A stretch of 64,000 nucleotides of DNA from Agromyces salentinus (GTDB lineage: Bacteria; Actinomycetota; Actinomycetes; Actinomycetales; Microbacteriaceae): the NCBI RefSeq assembly GCF_009749395.1, contig NZ_WBIR01000003.1, forward strand, positions 124,001 through 188,000. Direction: 5' to 3'. Made by a program: the position numbers and the translations under genes. This document shows positions 62,878 through 64,000 of the stretch, piece after piece (within the stretch, counting starts at the first letter, position 1; the number at the start of each line of letters is the position of its first letter). The notes below the pieces were generated by a model. The model ran no database searches and was not told the DNA's origin. It saw only the letters and a program-made list of their open reading frames with translations.

Positions 62878-63526
62878 AATCGGACTGGAGCAGGATGCCG
62901 TCGAGGATGGCGCGCTTGCGCAGCGCGACCTTGGTGCCCACGTCGTACCCCGAGAGGCGGTACTTCTCGCGGATGCGCTTGAGGTAGCTCTTGGCCGTCT
63001 CCTCGGAGATGCCGAGCTGGAAGGCGACCGCCTTGACGGGCTGGCCGGCGCCGTAGAGCGCCATGACCCGGCGCTCCTGGGCCGAGAGCTTGGGCACCTC
63101 GCCCTCTGCGGCGAGGGCGACCTCCAACTCGTGCGTGAGGTAGGTGTCGCCCACGCGGGCGGCGCGGATCGCCTCGACGATGTTCTCGACCGGCTCGGAC
63201 TTCACGATGTAGCCGAGCGCACCCGACCCGAGCGCCTCGCGCACCACCGCCGGCTCCGAGTACGTGCTCATGAGCATGGTCTGCACGCCGGCAGACTTCA
63301 GCATCGACAGCTTGAGGGAGACCGGGATGTTGTCGCGCAGGTCGAGGTCGAGCAGGACCACGTCGACCGGGAACTCGGCGTGCGCGAGCAGCTCGGACCA
63401 CGACGGCACCGCGATCACGAGGTCGATGTCGTCGGCGCTGCCCCGCAGCCACTCGGAGAGCGCTCCGAGCAGCATCCGGTGGTCGTCGACGATGGCGAGT
63501 CTGATCGGCGTCTCGGTGTCAACCAT
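62876..63526 (-). CDS. NarL/LuxR-type response regulator
   Basis: A 216-residue regulator. The receiver has VDDH (acidic pocket, 13-16), Asp60 in VVLLDLDL, and a Lys in GYIVKSEPVENIV. The C-terminal HTH is LSAQERRVMALYGAGQPVKAVAFQLGISEETAKSYLKRIREKYRLSGY. Compared with standard LuxR HTHs (KEIAxxLxxS) it reads KAVAFQLGIS. GGAGGAGAAG precedes the ATG. It overlaps the upstream partner gene by 8 nt, showing they form a two-component pair. Confidence 0.88.
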   Translation of the reverse strand: MVDTETPIRLAIVDDHRMLLGALSEWLRGSADDIDLVIAVPSWSELLAHAEFPVDVVLLDLDLRDNIPVSLKLSMLKSAGVQTMLMSTYSEPAVVREALGSGALGYIVKSEPVENIVEAIRAARVGDTYLTHELEVALAAEGEVPKLSAQERRVMALYGAGQPVKAVAFQLGISEETAKSYLKRIREKYRLSGYDVGTKVALRKRAILDGILLQSD

Positions 63527-64000
63527 TCGACTTCTCCTCCATCGGGTGGCCGGTGTTCCGCAGGCCGGGTGCGTGCACCTCGGGCTCGATGCGGCAGGTG
63601 ATCTCGATTCGGAAGCCAGCCGCGGTCGGCACCTGATGGTGCACTCCGACACTAGCGACTGCCTCCCAAGTTGCGGGGTCGACGCGTCGACGTGTGACGC
63701 CCTCGACCTCGATCGCGAGGTCGACGATCGTCGCCTCGGGTCCCGCATCGAAGTCGTGCGGAGCCGCGTGGTCGTGCTCGTCGACGTGCTCGCGGCACAC
63801 GATGCGGATCGACGCGGGCGTCGCCGAGGGCTTCGCCGGGTCGGCGACCAGCAGCCACAGCGCGAGCAGCAGCCCCTCGCGCTGCGCGGGCGAGAGGGGC
63901 CCGGCGAGGCCCGTCGGGTCGTCGACGCCCACCCGGCCGCTGAGGTACTTCGACTCGGCCACGGCGTGGCGCAGCCAGGTGTCGTTCCGCCCCTCGATGA
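63519..64000 (-). CDS. 3' part of putative sensor protein, partner of the response regulator
   Basis: An open frame running off the right edge; only the last ~160 codons are visible. By position it should be the sensor kinase of the downstream regulator. The visible part has SPAQREGLLLALWLLVADPAKP followed by beta strands (ATIVDLAIEVEGV, then VGVHHQVPTAAGFRIEITCRIEPE) that loosely follow a HATPase fold. Clear N-box Asn and G-box glycines are missing. It may be a divergent or inactive ATPase domain, or another sensor type. The N-terminus lies outside the window. Confidence 0.55.
   Translation of the reverse strand, partial: IEGRNDTWLRHAVAESKYLSGRVGVDDPTGLAGPLSPAQREGLLLALWLLVADPAKPSATPASIRIVCREHVDEHDHAAPHDFDAGPEATIVDLAIEVEGVTRRRVDPATWEAVASVGVHHQVPTAAGFRIEITCRIEPEVHAPGLRNTGHPMEEKSNG

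Overview
The window is a stretch of chromosome from a high-GC actinobacterium. Gene content and order point to Microbacteriaceae, perhaps an Agromyces-like genus; that is a judgement from family knowledge, not a database match. Supporting signs are the WhiB proteins, LpqB-MtrAB, a fused Kgd, GuaB1, an RsrA-type anti-sigma factor, many leaderless starts, and a frequent CGGATGCC/GGCATCCG word. I saw no tRNA, rRNA, CRISPR array, insertion sequence, integrase or phage gene. No gap between genes exceeds about 300 bases.

Layout. (1) 1-6842: the 3' end of manA, then a surface-polysaccharide patch: an acyltransferase, a family 2 glycosyltransferase, a decayed paralogue of it, a GlxA-type regulator read from the other strand, a tiny membrane protein, and galE. 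(2) 7036-15916: the conserved actinobacterial block whiB2, large membrane glycosyltransferase, DUF5719 protein, Rv3259-like protein (opposite strand), DUF3499 protein, phosphomannomutase and S-adenosylhomocysteinase. (3) 15973-24388: divergent RDD and SpoIIM-like membrane proteins, an aquaporin, and a tightly overlapping minus-strand operon DUF7847-DUF4129-DUF4350-MoxR-DUF58. (4) 24550-33262: mtrA-mtrB-lpqB, comF, hpf and secA, the same order as in mycobacteria, closed by a strong terminator. (5) 33389-36919: a small cluster of an Rv3235-like protein, an acidic hypothetical, a BldC-like HTH protein, a SAF-domain protein and a CpaE/TadZ-like ATPase, with two perfect DnaA boxes in its intergenic gaps. 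(6) 36993-43722: pdtaS, whiB1, a membrane protein, bcp, rsgA-aroA, and the redox sigma factor sigR with its zinc anti-sigma rsrA. (7) 43816-57219: an MMPL exporter, kgd, guaB1, two CNNM/CorC proteins, a VOC protein, an OYE-family reductase, a HAD hydrolase and nnrD. (8) 57268-64000: a polar amino-acid ABC transporter, a GT87-like mannosyltransferase, a thiamine-binding protein, an MFS exporter and a two-component response regulator whose partner runs off the right edge.

How it works together. Most of the window serves envelope and growth control. ManA/ManB and GalE supply sugar nucleotides to the glycosyltransferases. MtrAB-LpqB and the two WhiB proteins tie cell-cycle and envelope state to transcription. 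SecA exports proteins. SigR-RsrA answers thiol stress, and the sigR gene carries an exact-looking sigma-R promoter and two possible start codons.

Most of this is ordinary core chromosome. I did not find a clearly new defence or metabolic system. The parts most worth a second look are the decayed glycosyltransferase pair, the DnaA-box/SAF/CpaE-like cluster, the whiB2 operator-promoter, and the dual-start sigR gene.
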